Assembly (NCBI RefSeq): GCF_006738645.1
Contig: NZ_AP019700.1
Location: 508,001 to 572,000, forward strand
DNA from: Stella humosa
Lineage (GTDB): Bacteria; Pseudomonadota; Alphaproteobacteria; ATCC43930; Allostellaceae
Reading direction: 5' to 3'
DNA length: 64,000 bases
A program made the translations under genes and the position numbers. The notes under the pieces were generated by a model. It ran no database searches. It had not been told where the DNA came from and worked only from the letters and a program-made list of their open reading frames with translations. Shown in pieces: positions 25,819 through 34,749 of the stretch. Numbering within the stretch: the stretch's first letter is position 1; every line of letters starts with the position of its first letter.

Positions 25819-26807
25819 GTCCCGTCTTGCGATAGTCGACGACCTCCAGGCGACCGGCGACGATCTCGTCGGTCGCCTCTTTCATGGCCGCCTCCAGGGG
25901 CGGGGTGATCAGGGCGCGGTTGTATTCGTCGATGACGACGCCGACGCCGCCTTCCTTCAGGCCCAGCACGGTGGTGCCGGCGGCCCAGGTGCCGTCGGCG
26001 GCACTGCGCAGCGCCTGGTGGACGGCCACGTCCACGCGCTTCACCATCGAGGTCAGGATGGTGCCCGGGTGCAGGTGGTTCTGGTTGCTGTCGACGCCGA
26101 TCGCCAGGTGATGGCGGCCGGCGGTCGCCTGCAGCACGCCGAAGCCGGTGGCGCCGGCCGCTGCGAAGATCACGTCGGCGCCATCGTCCATCTGCCGGTT
26201 GGCCAGCTCGATGCCCCGCGCGGGGTCGAGCCAGGCGGCCGGCGTCGTCCCGGCCATCGCCTGCAGCAGGCCGATCGCCGGCACGGCATGGCGCGCGCCC
26301 TGGGCATAACCGCAGGCGAAAGTCCGGATGATTGGGATGTCCACGCCGCCGATGAAGCCGATCTTGCCCGTCCGGCTCGACATCGCGGCCAGGACGCCGG
26401 CCAGGAACGAGCCCTCCTGCTCCTTGAACTGGAACGAGCGCACGTTGGGTGCCTCGACCACGCCGTCGATGATGGCGAAGCGGATGTTGGGGAACGCCTT
26501 GGCGGCGGCCGTCACCGCCTCGACCTGGGCGAAGCCCATGCTGACGATCAGCGTGGCGCCATCCTCGACCAACTGGCGCAGGACGGCCTGGCGATCGGAT
26601 TCCAGGGTCAGCTCGACTTCGCGATAGGCCGTCCCGGTCGCCCGCTTGTAACGCTCGGCGCCTTGCAGGCCGGCTTCGTTGAAGCCCTTGTCCAGCTTGC
26701 CACCGATGTCGAAGACGATGGCGGGAACGAATCGGGGGGGGGGGTGTCTGCGCCGAGGCGGGGCCGGCCAGAAGCAATGCCAGAAGGGCCGGCAGGAGAC
26801 GGAACAT
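25802..26807 (-). pseudogene. BMP-family ABC substrate-binding protein, frameshifted in an 11-bp homopolymer
   Basis: Periplasmic binding protein of the BMP (basic membrane protein, nucleoside-type) family. The ATG at 26807 begins a signal peptide, MFRLLPALLALLLAGPASAQ. The mature protein (from FVPAIVFDIGGKLDKGFNEA onward) is in another frame. The break is a run of 11 C on the coding strand (26744-26734) right after the leader; 10 C would restore one 335-residue frame through to the stop at 25802. The rest, GATLIVSMGFAQVEAV to DVDVAVHQAL-like segments, is well preserved. It could be a sequencing error, a recent null, or a phase-variable tract. No permease or ATPase is adjacent. Confidence 0.85.
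26734..26744. repeat. 11-G homopolymer inside the BMP gene
   Basis: Eleven consecutive G on the + strand encode the proline stretch just after the signal peptide of the BMP protein and carry its frameshift. Tracts this long are prone to polymerase slippage and to sequencing error. Confidence 0.95.
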
Positions 26808-26929
26808 CGGTGGCTCGCGGGATGGCGGAATGGGACAGGCTTCAGATATACAGCCTATCGCGTAGCCGCGACGCATCCAATCCGTTCCTCTATCGGCGCG
26901 CGACCGGAGCCCCGAGGAGCCTGCCGCCC

Positions 26930-28009
26930 GTGAGCGATATCGCCGCCAACGACCCCGCCGCCGACCTGCCGCCGGCGCAGGCCGGTGCCGCTGCCTGGTA
27001 CGGTCCCGACCTTGCCCGCCAGGGCAGCCGATGGGTGGTGGAACTGGACCCGGCCGAGATCGCCGAGGTGGACGCGGCCGCCCGCCGGCTGGCCGCCGCC
27101 GGGGCCGACATCGCCGCCATGGAGCGGGAGGATTTCCCGTTGCCCCGCCTGGCGCCGCGGCTGGCCGGCGTGCTGGCCGAGGTGCTGGACGGCCGCGGCT
27201 TTGCCGTGTTGCGCGGGCTTCCGGTCGACCGCTGGACGATGCGCGAGGCGGCCACGGCCTTCTTCGGCATCGGGACCCATCTCGGCCGGGCGCGCTCGCA
27301 GAACGCCCGGGGGCACGTGCTGGGCCATGTGCGCGACCTGGGCCTCAGGAGCGACGACCCCAGCGTGCGCATCTACCAGACCAGCGAGCGCCAGACCTAT
27401 CACACCGATTCCTGCGACGTGGTGGCGCTGCTGTGCCTGCGCACGGCGCGCGCGGGCGGCCTGTCGACGCTGGTCAGTTCGTCCACCATCTTCAATGAGA
27501 TGCGCCGCCGCCGGCCCGACCTGCTGCGCCTGCTGATGCAGCCGATCGCGACCGACCGGCGGGGCGAGGTGCCGGCCGGTGGCAAGCCCTTTTTCCTGAT
27601 CCCGGTCTTCTCGTGGCACCAGGGGCACCTGACGGCGATCTATCAGCGCCAGTATGTCGATTCGGCCCAGCGCTTCGCCGACGCGCCCCGCCTGACGCCG
27701 GCCCATGTTGACGCGCTCGACCTGTTCGATGCCCTGGCCAACGACCCGGCGCTGAACCTGCACATGGAATTCCGGCCGGGCGACGTGCAGCTCGTCCACA
27801 ACCATACCCTGCTGCATGATCGCACGGCCTTCGACGACTGGCCCGATCCCGACCGGCGCCGGCACCTGCTGCGCCTGTGGCTGGCCTGCCCCGGCGCGCG
27901 GCCGCTGCCGGATGTATTCGCCGACCGCTACGGCTCGGTCGCCATCGGCGACCGCGGCGGCGTGGTGGTGCCGGGCATGCGTCTGAACGCACCGCTGGAG
28001 GCGGTCTGA
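26930..28009 (+). CDS. TauD/TfdA-family Fe(II)/2-oxoglutarate dioxygenase
   Basis: Dioxygenase of 359 residues. The facial triad is visible as HTD in TYHTDSCDVV and a distal His in VQLVHNHTLLHDR, with the arginine for 2-oxoglutarate in RHLLRLWL. The N-terminal two thirds have GFAVLRGLPVDRW, typical of the TauD family. The start is GTG at 26930, about 10 bp after GAGGAG; no closer ATG exists. It is divergent from the BMP gene and followed 5 bp later by the LOG-family gene, suggesting an operon. The substrate is unknown. Confidence 0.88.
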   Translation: MSDIAANDPAADLPPAQAGAAAWYGPDLARQGSRWVVELDPAEIAEVDAAARRLAAAGADIAAMEREDFPLPRLAPRLAGVLAEVLDGRGFAVLRGLPVDRWTMREAATAFFGIGTHLGRARSQNARGHVLGHVRDLGLRSDDPSVRIYQTSERQTYHTDSCDVVALLCLRTARAGGLSTLVSSSTIFNEMRRRRPDLLRLLMQPIATDRRGEVPAGGKPFFLIPVFSWHQGHLTAIYQRQYVDSAQRFADAPRLTPAHVDALDLFDALANDPALNLHMEFRPGDVQLVHNHTLLHDRTAFDDWPDPDRRRHLLRLWLACPGARPLPDVFADRYGSVAIGDRGGVVVPGMRLNAPLEAV

Positions 28010-28014
28010 GCGGC

Positions 28015-28881
28015 ATGGACGAGCCCCTTCGCCCGCCCCACGCGCGCGCCTTCCTGCCCGCCCTGGAGGATCGCGACTTCCTGCTGCGCGAGGAACTGCG
28101 CGGCTTCCGCTTCGCGCTCGAATACTACAAGGCCGACCTGCTGCTGCGGGAATGGGGTGTGCGCTCGACCGTCGTCATCTTCGGCAGCGCGCGCATCCCG
28201 GCACCCGAGGCGGTCGACGGCCTGCTCGCCGCCGCCGCGACGCCCGAGGCGCGTGCGATGGTGGAACGCCATGCGCGCCTGTCGGTCTGGTATGAGCGGG
28301 CGCGGGCCTTCGCCCGGCTGGTGTCGGTGCGCGGCGGCGCGCTCAACCTCCGGCCCGATCGCATCCGTGACAATGTCGTGGCGACGGGCGGCGGCCCCGG
28401 CATCATGGAGGCCGCCAACCGCGGCGCCACCGATGTCGGTGCACCGTCGGTCGGTTACAACATCGGCCTGCCGCACGAGCAGGAGCCGAACCGCTGGTCG
28501 ACGCCCTCGCTCACCTTCTCGTTCCACTATTTCGCCATGCGCAAGATGCACCTGGCGATGCGGGCCAACGCGCTGGCCGTGTTCCCCGGCGGCTTCGGCA
28601 CGCTGGACGAGCTGTTCGAGATCCTGACCTTGCAGCAGACGCAGAAGGCGCCGCCGATGCCGGTCGTGCTGTTCGGCCGCGACTACTGGAAAAGCGTAAT
28701 CAACCTGGATGCCCTGGTCGAGAACGGCATGATCGCCGCCGCCGACCTGGACCTCTTCGAGGTGGTGGACACGCCCGAGGAGGGGTGGGAGTCGATCAGC
28801 CGCCGCGGCCTGGTCGCCCACACCCCCCTGGCCGAGGCGCCGCGCGGGCCGCTGCCGGCCGCCATCGACCGCGAGTCGTGA
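28015..28881 (+). CDS. LOG-family Rossmann-fold protein
   Basis: Protein of 288 residues of the LOG/TIGR00730-related group. It has STVVIFGSARIP, VVATGGGPGIMEAANRGA, and the defining PGGFGTLDELFE motif. Family members are cytokinin-type nucleoside 5'-monophosphate phosphoribohydrolases or other nucleotide-binding proteins; the long N-terminal region (about 45 residues before the fold) is typical of the larger bacterial branch. The ATG at 28015 is 6 bp after the TauD stop, so the genes are probably co-transcribed. It is convergent with a serine hydrolase gene. Confidence 0.88.
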   Translation: MDEPLRPPHARAFLPALEDRDFLLREELRGFRFALEYYKADLLLREWGVRSTVVIFGSARIPAPEAVDGLLAAAATPEARAMVERHARLSVWYERARAFARLVSVRGGALNLRPDRIRDNVVATGGGPGIMEAANRGATDVGAPSVGYNIGLPHEQEPNRWSTPSLTFSFHYFAMRKMHLAMRANALAVFPGGFGTLDELFEILTLQQTQKAPPMPVVLFGRDYWKSVINLDALVENGMIAAADLDLFEVVDTPEEGWESISRRGLVAHTPLAEAPRGPLPAAIDRES

Positions 28882-28903
28882 CGGCCGGCGGCACCCTCCG
28901 GCG

Positions 28904-30172
28904 TCAGTCCATGACCGCCTGGTTGACGAGCGTGGTCATCAGCTTGCGATAGTGCAGCCGGATGGGGCCGGGGGCGTGGGCCATGAAGACGGCCGTCAGG
29001 TCCTCTTCCGGATCGACCCAGAACCAAGTGCCGTAGGCGCCGCCCCAGTTGTAGTCGCCGGGCGACCCGCTGACGCCGGCGACGCCGGTGGACAGGCGGA
29101 CGGTGAAGCCCAGGCCGAAGCCGTAGCCCGGCCCCAGATTGTTGTGGCTGGCCCCGCCCAGATGGTCGGCCGTCATGTACTCGATCGTCTTGGGCGCCAC
29201 GATCTGGCGGCCCCCGAACTTGCCCTTGTCCAACAGCATCTGGGCGAAGCGGACATAGTCGGCCGCCGTACCGGCGGCACAGCCGCCGCCGCATTCCATC
29301 TTCAGGGGCTTTCGCAGGTCGAGCACGCTCTGCGGCCGGCCGCTGTCGGGGTCGTTGGCCAGGCCCTTGGCGAAGCGGTCATGCTTGGCATCGGGGATGG
29401 TGAAGCTGGTGTCGGTCATGCCGAGCGGGCCCCACAGCCGCTCCTGCAGGAAGCCACCCAGGCTCTTGCCCGACATCTGCTCCACGATCGCCCCCAGCAC
29501 GTCGACCGACAAGCCATATTCCCAGGTCGTGCCCGGCTGATAGAGCAAGGGGGCGGCGCCCAGCTTCTCGATGAACTCCGCCGTCGTCATGTTGGTGCCG
29601 GCAAAGCCCGACGAGGCCGGCTGGAGCTTGTGGACGGGCGTGGTGCCGCGCCCGCCATAGGTGATGCCCGAGGTGTGCCGCAGCAGGTCCTGCACGGTCA
29701 TCGCCCGCTTGGGCGGCTCGGTCTCCAGCACGACCTGGCCGTCGGCCGCCTTCTTCTGCACGCCGACCTGCATCTTTCCGATCGCCGGCAGGTACCGGCC
29801 GACCGGGTCGCTGATGAAGAGCCGGCCTTCCTCGTTCAGCATCATGATCGCGACCGAGGTCATCGGCTTGGTCATGGATGCCAGCGCGAAGATCGTGTCC
29901 TTGGTCATCGGCACGCCGGCGTCCTTGTCGCGGAAGCCGAACGCCTCGTGGTAGGCGAGCTTGCCGTGGCGGGCGATGGCGACGACGGCACCGGGCAGGC
30001 GCCCGGCCTCGATGTCGGCCTTCAGCACGCTGGCGATGCGGCCGAGCCGCTCGGACGACAGCCCGACCGCTTCCGGCACGGCGACGGGCAGGGGCGTGTC
30101 GGCGGCGGCCAGGGATGGCAGGGCAGCCGCGGCCAGCAAGGCTGCCGCGGCGATGGGGGCGAGGCGAGGCAT
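28904..30172 (-). CDS. Secreted serine hydrolase, beta-lactamase/family VIII esterase type (copy A)
   Basis: Periplasmic enzyme of 422 residues with a signal peptide ending near residue 24 (LAAADT). The serine acylation motif is S99-x-x-K102 in SMTKP. The second motif is Y-G-L-S in WEYGLSVDVLG, where copy B has Y-S-L-S. The fold and HTSGITYGG match the class C beta-lactamase-related esterases. It is a tandem paralogue of the gene at 30249, of exactly equal length with identical motif positions. A 13-bp motif is conserved about 40 bp upstream of both. Esterase activity is more likely than beta-lactamase activity. Confidence 0.87.
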   Translation of the reverse strand: MPRLAPIAAAALLAAAALPSLAAADTPLPVAVPEAVGLSSERLGRIASVLKADIEAGRLPGAVVAIARHGKLAYHEAFGFRDKDAGVPMTKDTIFALASMTKPMTSVAIMMLNEEGRLFISDPVGRYLPAIGKMQVGVQKKAADGQVVLETEPPKRAMTVQDLLRHTSGITYGGRGTTPVHKLQPASSGFAGTNMTTAEFIEKLGAAPLLYQPGTTWEYGLSVDVLGAIVEQMSGKSLGGFLQERLWGPLGMTDTSFTIPDAKHDRFAKGLANDPDSGRPQSVLDLRKPLKMECGGGCAAGTAADYVRFAQMLLDKGKFGGRQIVAPKTIEYMTADHLGGASHNNLGPGYGFGLGFTVRLSTGVAGVSGSPGDYNWGGAYGTWFWVDPEEDLTAVFMAHAPGPIRLHYRKLMTTLVNQAVMD

Positions 30173-30210
30173 GGTCGGGGTGTCCTCCCGGGGGACGTTC
30201 TTCTGCGCCC

Positions 30211-30223
30211 CCAGTCAATCACC
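30211..30223. repeat. 13-bp motif upstream of hydrolase copy A
   Basis: CCAGTCAATCACC here is identical to 31553-31565 and lies 38-51 bp before the start codon of copy A, on the opposite strand to the gene. On the coding strand it includes TTGACT, a possible -35 element, but no convincing -10 follows. It may be a shared regulatory element or a remnant of duplication. Confidence 0.5.
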
Positions 30224-30248
30224 CCGGCCGGACGAATACCACCGATGG

Positions 30249-31517
30249 TTAGGGCATGATCGCCTGGTTGACCAGCGTCGGCAGCAGCTTGCGATAGTGC
30301 AGGCGGGCCGGCCCCGGCGTGTGGGCCATGAAGACGACGGCCAGGTCCTCTGCCGGGTCGATCCAGAAGAGCGTGCCGTAGGCGCCGTTCCAGTAGTAGT
30401 CGCCGACCGACCCCGTCAGGCCGGCCACGCCCTGGCTGCGGCGCACGGCAAAGCCCAGCCCGAAGCCGTAGCCCGGTGACAGGGTGCCGGTCGGGATCGT
30501 GCCCAGATGGTCGGCCGCCATGAACTCCACCGTCTTGGGCGACAGGATGCTGCGGCCATCGAGCGAGCCGCGGTTCAGCAGCATCTGGACGAAGCGGACA
30601 TAGTCGCCCGCGGTCGATGCCGCGCAGCCGCCGCCGCATTCCATCTTCATCGTCCGCGTCACATCGAGCACGACCGGCGGGCGGCCGGTATCGGGGTCGA
30701 CCGGCAGGGCCTTGGCGATGCGGCCGCGCTTGTCGGCGGGCACGGTGAAGCTGGTGTCGGCCATGCCGAGCGGGCCCCAGAGGCGCTCGCCGAGGAAGCC
30801 GCCCAGGCTCTGGCCGGCGATCGATTCGACGACCGCGCCCAGCACGTCGACCGACAGGCTGTACTCCCAGCCGCTGCCCGGCTGGCGGACGAGCGGCAGC
30901 GTGCCCAGCTTCTCGACGAATTCCGCCGTCGTCAGGTTCATGCCCGAGAAGCCGGACGACAAAGGATAGAGCTTGTGCACCGGGGTGGTGGCGGCGCCGC
31001 CATAGACGATGCCGGCGGTGTGGCGCAGCAGGTCCTGCACCGTCACCGGCCGCTTCGCGGGCTCGGTCTCGACCAGGTCCTGGCCGTCCGCGCCCTTCTT
31101 CTGGACGGCGACCGCCATCTTCGCCATCGGCGGCAGGTAGCGGCCGACCGGATCCGAGACGAAGAGCCGGCCTTCCTCGCTCAGCATCATCACCGCGACC
31201 GAGGTCATCGGCTTGGTCATCGAGGCGATGGCGAAGATCGTGTCCTTCGTCATCGGCACGCCGGCTTCCTTGTCGCGGAAGCCGAACGCCTCGTAATAGG
31301 CGAGCTTGCCGCGGCGCATGACGGCCACCACCGCGCCCGGGAGGCGGCCGGCGTCGATGTCGGCCTGGACGGTGGTGCCGATGCGGGCCAGCCGCGCCGA
31401 TGACAGGCCGACTGCCTCGGGCACGGCCAGGGGCAGCGGCGGTTCGGCGGCAGTGGCGGGCAGGTGCTGGAAGACGGCAAGCAGCGAGGCCGCGGCTGCG
31501 GCGGCAAGGCGTCTCAT
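30249..31517 (-). CDS. Secreted serine hydrolase, beta-lactamase/family VIII esterase type (copy B)
   Basis: Paralogue of copy A, 422 residues, with a signal peptide (ATAAEPP near 25). It has the serine motif S99-x-x-K102 in SMTKP, and Y-S-L-S in WEYSLSVDVLG, which matches the EstB-type catalytic Tyr segment better than copy A. Much of the chain is near-identical to copy A (for example FGFRDKEAGVPMTKDTIFA), so the two arose by local duplication and have since diverged. The promoter region shares the 13-bp motif at 31553. Probable esterase or peptidase acting in the periplasm. Confidence 0.87.
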   Translation of the reverse strand: MRRLAAAAAASLLAVFQHLPATAAEPPLPLAVPEAVGLSSARLARIGTTVQADIDAGRLPGAVVAVMRRGKLAYYEAFGFRDKEAGVPMTKDTIFAIASMTKPMTSVAVMMLSEEGRLFVSDPVGRYLPPMAKMAVAVQKKGADGQDLVETEPAKRPVTVQDLLRHTAGIVYGGAATTPVHKLYPLSSGFSGMNLTTAEFVEKLGTLPLVRQPGSGWEYSLSVDVLGAVVESIAGQSLGGFLGERLWGPLGMADTSFTVPADKRGRIAKALPVDPDTGRPPVVLDVTRTMKMECGGGCAASTAGDYVRFVQMLLNRGSLDGRSILSPKTVEFMAADHLGTIPTGTLSPGYGFGLGFAVRRSQGVAGLTGSVGDYYWNGAYGTLFWIDPAEDLAVVFMAHTPGPARLHYRKLLPTLVNQAIMP

Positions 31518-31552
31518 GGCGGGCGGTATCCTTCCGGAGCGGGGGCTCGGCT

Positions 31553-31565
31553 CCAGTCAATCACC
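31553..31565. repeat. 13-bp motif upstream of hydrolase copy B
   Basis: Identical copy of CCAGTCAATCACC, 36-48 bp before the start of copy B, at almost the same distance as the copy upstream of copy A. Conservation at this spacing suggests function or recent duplication. Confidence 0.5.
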
Positions 31566-31603
31566 GCCCGCAGGCGAAAGCTATCGCCCGCTCCGACGCA
31601 ATC

Positions 31604-32575
31604 TCAACCTGATCGCAGCAGATGAACGGCGAACAGGCCCGCAGCGTCGGTCCAGGTCTGGGCCGGCAGCCAGCCGCTGCGGCCGGCCAGCGCCCGGAAC
31701 TCGGGCACGCTGTACTTGTAGGAATTCTCGGTATGGATGCTCTCGCCGCGATCGAAGGCGAAGACCCGGTCGCCCAGCCGGATCTCCTGGCGCGACAGGC
31801 TGACCAGATGCATCTCGACCCGGCGGTTGCGCGGGCACCAGCGCGCCTCATGGCGGAACAGTTCGATGTCCAGTTCGGCCCCCAACTCGCGCTGCATGCG
31901 GACCAGCAGGTTGCGGTTGAAAGCCGCCGTCACGCCGGCCGCGTCGTCGTAGGCGGCCTCGAGCACGCCCGCATCCTTGGGCACGTCGGCGCCGACCAGC
32001 ATCATCGACCCGCGGCCGAGCAGCCGGCGGGCACGGGCCAGGAAGGCGGTTGCCTCGGCCGGGCTGAAATTGCCGATAGTGGAGCCGGGGAAGAAGCCCA
32101 CCGTCACGCCGGTATCGGCGCCGGGGATCGAGGGCAGCGCGAACGGCCTGGTGTAGTCGGCGCAGACCGGCGCGATGCGCAGGTCGGGGAAGTCCGCCGC
32201 CAGGCCGTCGGCCGCCGCCATCATGTGCTCGCGGCAGATGTCGACCGGGACATAGGCGGCCGGTCGTTCCAGGGCGGCCAGCAGCAGGCGGATCTTCACG
32301 CCTGCGCCCGAGCCGAACTCGACGATGCGCGCGTCCGGCCCGATCGCGGCCGCCATCGCCGGCGCATTGCGGGAGAGGATGCCGAGCTCGGTGCGGGTCG
32401 GGTAATATTCCGGCAGCTCGCAGATGGCGTCGAACAGCCGGGATCCCTCGGCGTCGTAGAAGAACTTGCAGGGCAGCGTCTTGGGCTGCCCCGACAGGCC
32501 GTCGATGACGGCTTGGCGGAACTCCTCGGTGGACGGCTCCAGGTCGTGGAGGCGAAGCGGTTCGGTTCGTGCCAT
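31604..32575 (-). CDS. egtD: L-histidine N-alpha-methyltransferase (ergothioneine)
   Basis: SAM-dependent trimethyltransferase of 323 residues making hercynine from histidine. It shows CKFFYDAEGSRLFDAICELP, EYYPTRTELGIL, the SAM motif EFGSGAGVKIRLLL, and VGFFPGSTIGNF; the histidine-binding region E-x-SYKYS is seen as TENSYKYSVPEF. The ATG at 32575 shares bases with the egtB stop (TGATG), so it is translationally coupled. EgtA, EgtC and EgtE homologues are not in the window, which suits the shorter EgtB/EgtD route in alphaproteobacteria. Confidence 0.94.
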   Translation of the reverse strand: MARTEPLRLHDLEPSTEEFRQAVIDGLSGQPKTLPCKFFYDAEGSRLFDAICELPEYYPTRTELGILSRNAPAMAAAIGPDARIVEFGSGAGVKIRLLLAALERPAAYVPVDICREHMMAAADGLAADFPDLRIAPVCADYTRPFALPSIPGADTGVTVGFFPGSTIGNFSPAEATAFLARARRLLGRGSMMLVGADVPKDAGVLEAAYDDAAGVTAAFNRNLLVRMQRELGAELDIELFRHEARWCPRNRRVEMHLVSLSRQEIRLGDRVFAFDRGESIHTENSYKYSVPEFRALAGRSGWLPAQTWTDAAGLFAVHLLRSG

Positions 32576-33873
32576 CACGCATCCTCTGCCAGGCGGAATC
32601 CGCTGAACTGCCATCGGGCGTCCGGCGGAAAGAAGTTGCGATAGGTCGGGCGCTCATGGCCGGGGGCGGTCGCGCAGGACCGGCCGCGCAGGACCATCTG
32701 GTTCATCATGAACTTGCCGTTATATTCGCCGACCGCGCCCGCTGCCGGGCGAAAGCCCGGATAGGGCAGGTAGGCGCTGGCGGTCCATTCCCACACGTCC
32801 TGCACGAAGCCCTGGCCGACGCTCCGCGGATGCGGGCGGACGCGGTCGGCGTCCAGGTCGGCATGGGCGTCGTGGCGGGCGGCGCGCTCCCACTCGAACT
32901 CGGTCGGCAGCCGCCGGCCGGCCCAGGCGGCATAGGCGGCCGCCTCGTACCAGCTGACATGGCAGACCGGCTCGTCGTCGGCCGGCGGGCGCTGTCCATG
33001 CAGGGTGTAGGTCGACCAGCCGGCCTCGTCCCGGCGCCAGTAGCCGGGCGCGTCCCAGCCGCGCGCCTGGACGATGGCCCAGCCCTCGGACATCCACAGA
33101 TGTGCCTGGGTGTAGCCGCCATCGGCCATGAAGTTGCGATACTCGCCGACCGTCACCGGCCGGCTGGCGATGCGGAAATCCTGCAGCAGCGCCTCATGCC
33201 GCGGCCCCTCATTGTCGAAGGCGAAGTCGGTTCCGGCATAGCCGATGGGCACGATGCCGCCCTCGAAGTCGATCCAGTCGACGGGCGGGCTCTCGCCCGG
33301 CTCCGGCACCAGCGCCGGGACATAGACGGGGGCGATCGGGTTGGCGGCAAAGGCGTGCTTGATGTCCGTCAGCAACAGTTCCTGGTGCTGCTGCTCGTGC
33401 TGCAGGCCGAGCTCGACCAGGTCCAGTGCCTCGGCCGGGCAGTCGCGCAGCAGGGCGGCCATCGCCTCGTCGACATGGGCGCGATAGCGGCCGACATCGG
33501 CCGCCGTCGGCCGCGTCAGCAGCCCGCGCGCCGGCCGCGGGTGCCGCGGGCCGACGGCCTCGTAGTAGGAGTTGAAGAGATAGGCGTATTGCCGGTCGAA
33601 GGGCCGGTAGCCGGCCAGGAACGGGGCCAGCAGAAAGGTCTCGAAGAACCAGGTCGTGTGGGCGCGGTGCCACTTGGTCGGGCTGGCTTCCGGCATCGAC
33701 TGGACCGACTGGTCCTCTGGCCCCAAGGGGGCGGCCAGCAGCTCTGTCGCCGTCCGTACCTGGTGGAATCGGTTGAGCAGGTCGCCGGTGCGGTCGGGCG
33801 TCTGCTGGCGTTGCCGTTGCGGCAGGTGCAGGACCGAGCCCATCAGGGGCGGCCCCGCCGGAAGTTCATCCAT
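32575..33873 (-). CDS. egtB: Ergothioneine biosynthesis sulfoxide synthase EgtB
   Basis: Non-heme iron enzyme of 432 residues joining cysteine or gamma-glutamylcysteine to hercynine using O2. The N-terminal DinB_2-like domain carries the iron histidines in [12 protein letters not shown] and [12 protein letters not shown] (HxxxH-x-E). The C-terminal formylglycine-generating-like domain has [20 protein letters not shown] and VWEWTASAY. It is the first gene of an egtB-egtD pair. The product protects against oxidants. The ATG at 33873 is used; an in-frame Met ten residues on is possible. Confidence 0.93.
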   Translation of the reverse strand: MDELPAGPPLMGSVLHLPQRQRQQTPDRTGDLLNRFHQVRTATELLAAPLGPEDQSVQSMPEASPTKWHRAHTTWFFETFLLAPFLAGYRPFDRQYAYLFNSYYEAVGPRHPRPARGLLTRPTAADVGRYRAHVDEAMAALLRDCPAEALDLVELGLQHEQQHQELLLTDIKHAFAANPIAPVYVPALVPEPGESPPVDWIDFEGGIVPIGYAGTDFAFDNEGPRHEALLQDFRIASRPVTVGEYRNFMADGGYTQAHLWMSEGWAIVQARGWDAPGYWRRDEAGWSTYTLHGQRPPADDEPVCHVSWYEAAAYAAWAGRRLPTEFEWERAARHDAHADLDADRVRPHPRSVGQGFVQDVWEWTASAYLPYPGFRPAAGAVGEYNGKFMMNQMVLRGRSCATAPGHERPTYRNFFPPDARWQFSGFRLAEDA

Positions 33874-33951
33874 TCAGCCGTGCTTCCCATCCGGGGAGAA
33901 CGGCAACAGCCTACATTGGTTCCTGCCCGGCCGCGCGGGCATTCACCCCCG

Positions 33952-34743
33952 TCAATGTCCGCCCGGACGCTCCACCGCGCGCTGCGAGACGTGCCAGGGC
34001 AGCACCAGCCGCTCGATCGCCTCGACGATGTAGAAGAGAATCGTCCCCAGCAGCCCCAGCAGGACGAGGGCCACGAACACGCGCGAGGTATCGAACTGTC
34101 CCTGGGCCACCAGGATGACGAAGCCCAGGCCGGCCGAGCCTGCGACGAACTCGCCGACGATGGCCCCCACCAGCGCGAAGGAAATGGCGACCTTCATGCC
34201 GACGAAGAGGCTGGGCAGGGCGTTGGGAAAACGGATCTTGACCAGGATCTTCAGCGGGCTCGCATGGTTGACGCGGGCGAGCGCAATGGCGTCGGGGTCG
34301 ACCGAGCGCAGGCCCAGCACCGTGTCGACGACGATCGAGAAGATCGCCAGCATCACGGCGATCGCGATCTTGGGCTCGATGCCGGTGCCCATCCAGATGA
34401 CGAAGAGCGGCGCCAGCGCCACCTTGGGCAGGCTGTTGAGGGCGACCAGCAGGGTATAGATGATGCGCTCGGCCAGGCGCGAATTGACGATCGCCACGGC
34501 CAGCCCGACGCCCAGCACGACCGACAGCACGAAGCCGACCAGCGTGGTCGACAGCGTGTACCAGCTATTGCGCAGGAAATAGCTGGGCGCCTCGATGAAA
34601 TCGACCCAGATGCGCGACGGCGGCGGCAGGATGATCGGCGGCGGCGCCAGCAGCCAGACCGCCGCTTCCCACAGCAGGACGACGCCGATCAGCACGGCCA
34701 GCGTGCTGCGCAGGCCGGCCGAGCCGGACCAGAGACCCATCAT
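33952..34743 (-). CDS. ABC transporter permease, SsuC/TauC type
   Basis: Inner-membrane permease of 263 residues. It has LIGVVLLWEAAVWLL, then IILPPPSRIWVDF, LVALNSLPKVALAPLFVIWMG, and an EAA-like loop with GIEPKI. These are standard for SsuC/TauC/ThiX-type importers. It is the last gene of a binding protein, ATPase, permease set (35529, 34750, 33952) separated by 6-bp gaps. It lies downstream of hydantoinase genes, so a hydantoin or pyrimidine-like substrate is plausible. Confidence 0.92.
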   Translation of the reverse strand: MMGLWSGSAGLRSTLAVLIGVVLLWEAAVWLLAPPPIILPPPSRIWVDFIEAPSYFLRNSWYTLSTTLVGFVLSVVLGVGLAVAIVNSRLAERIIYTLLVALNSLPKVALAPLFVIWMGTGIEPKIAIAVMLAIFSIVVDTVLGLRSVDPDAIALARVNHASPLKILVKIRFPNALPSLFVGMKVAISFALVGAIVGEFVAGSAGLGFVILVAQGQFDTSRVFVALVLLGLLGTILFYIVEAIERLVLPWHVSQRAVERPGGH

Positions 34744-34749
34744 CGGCCC

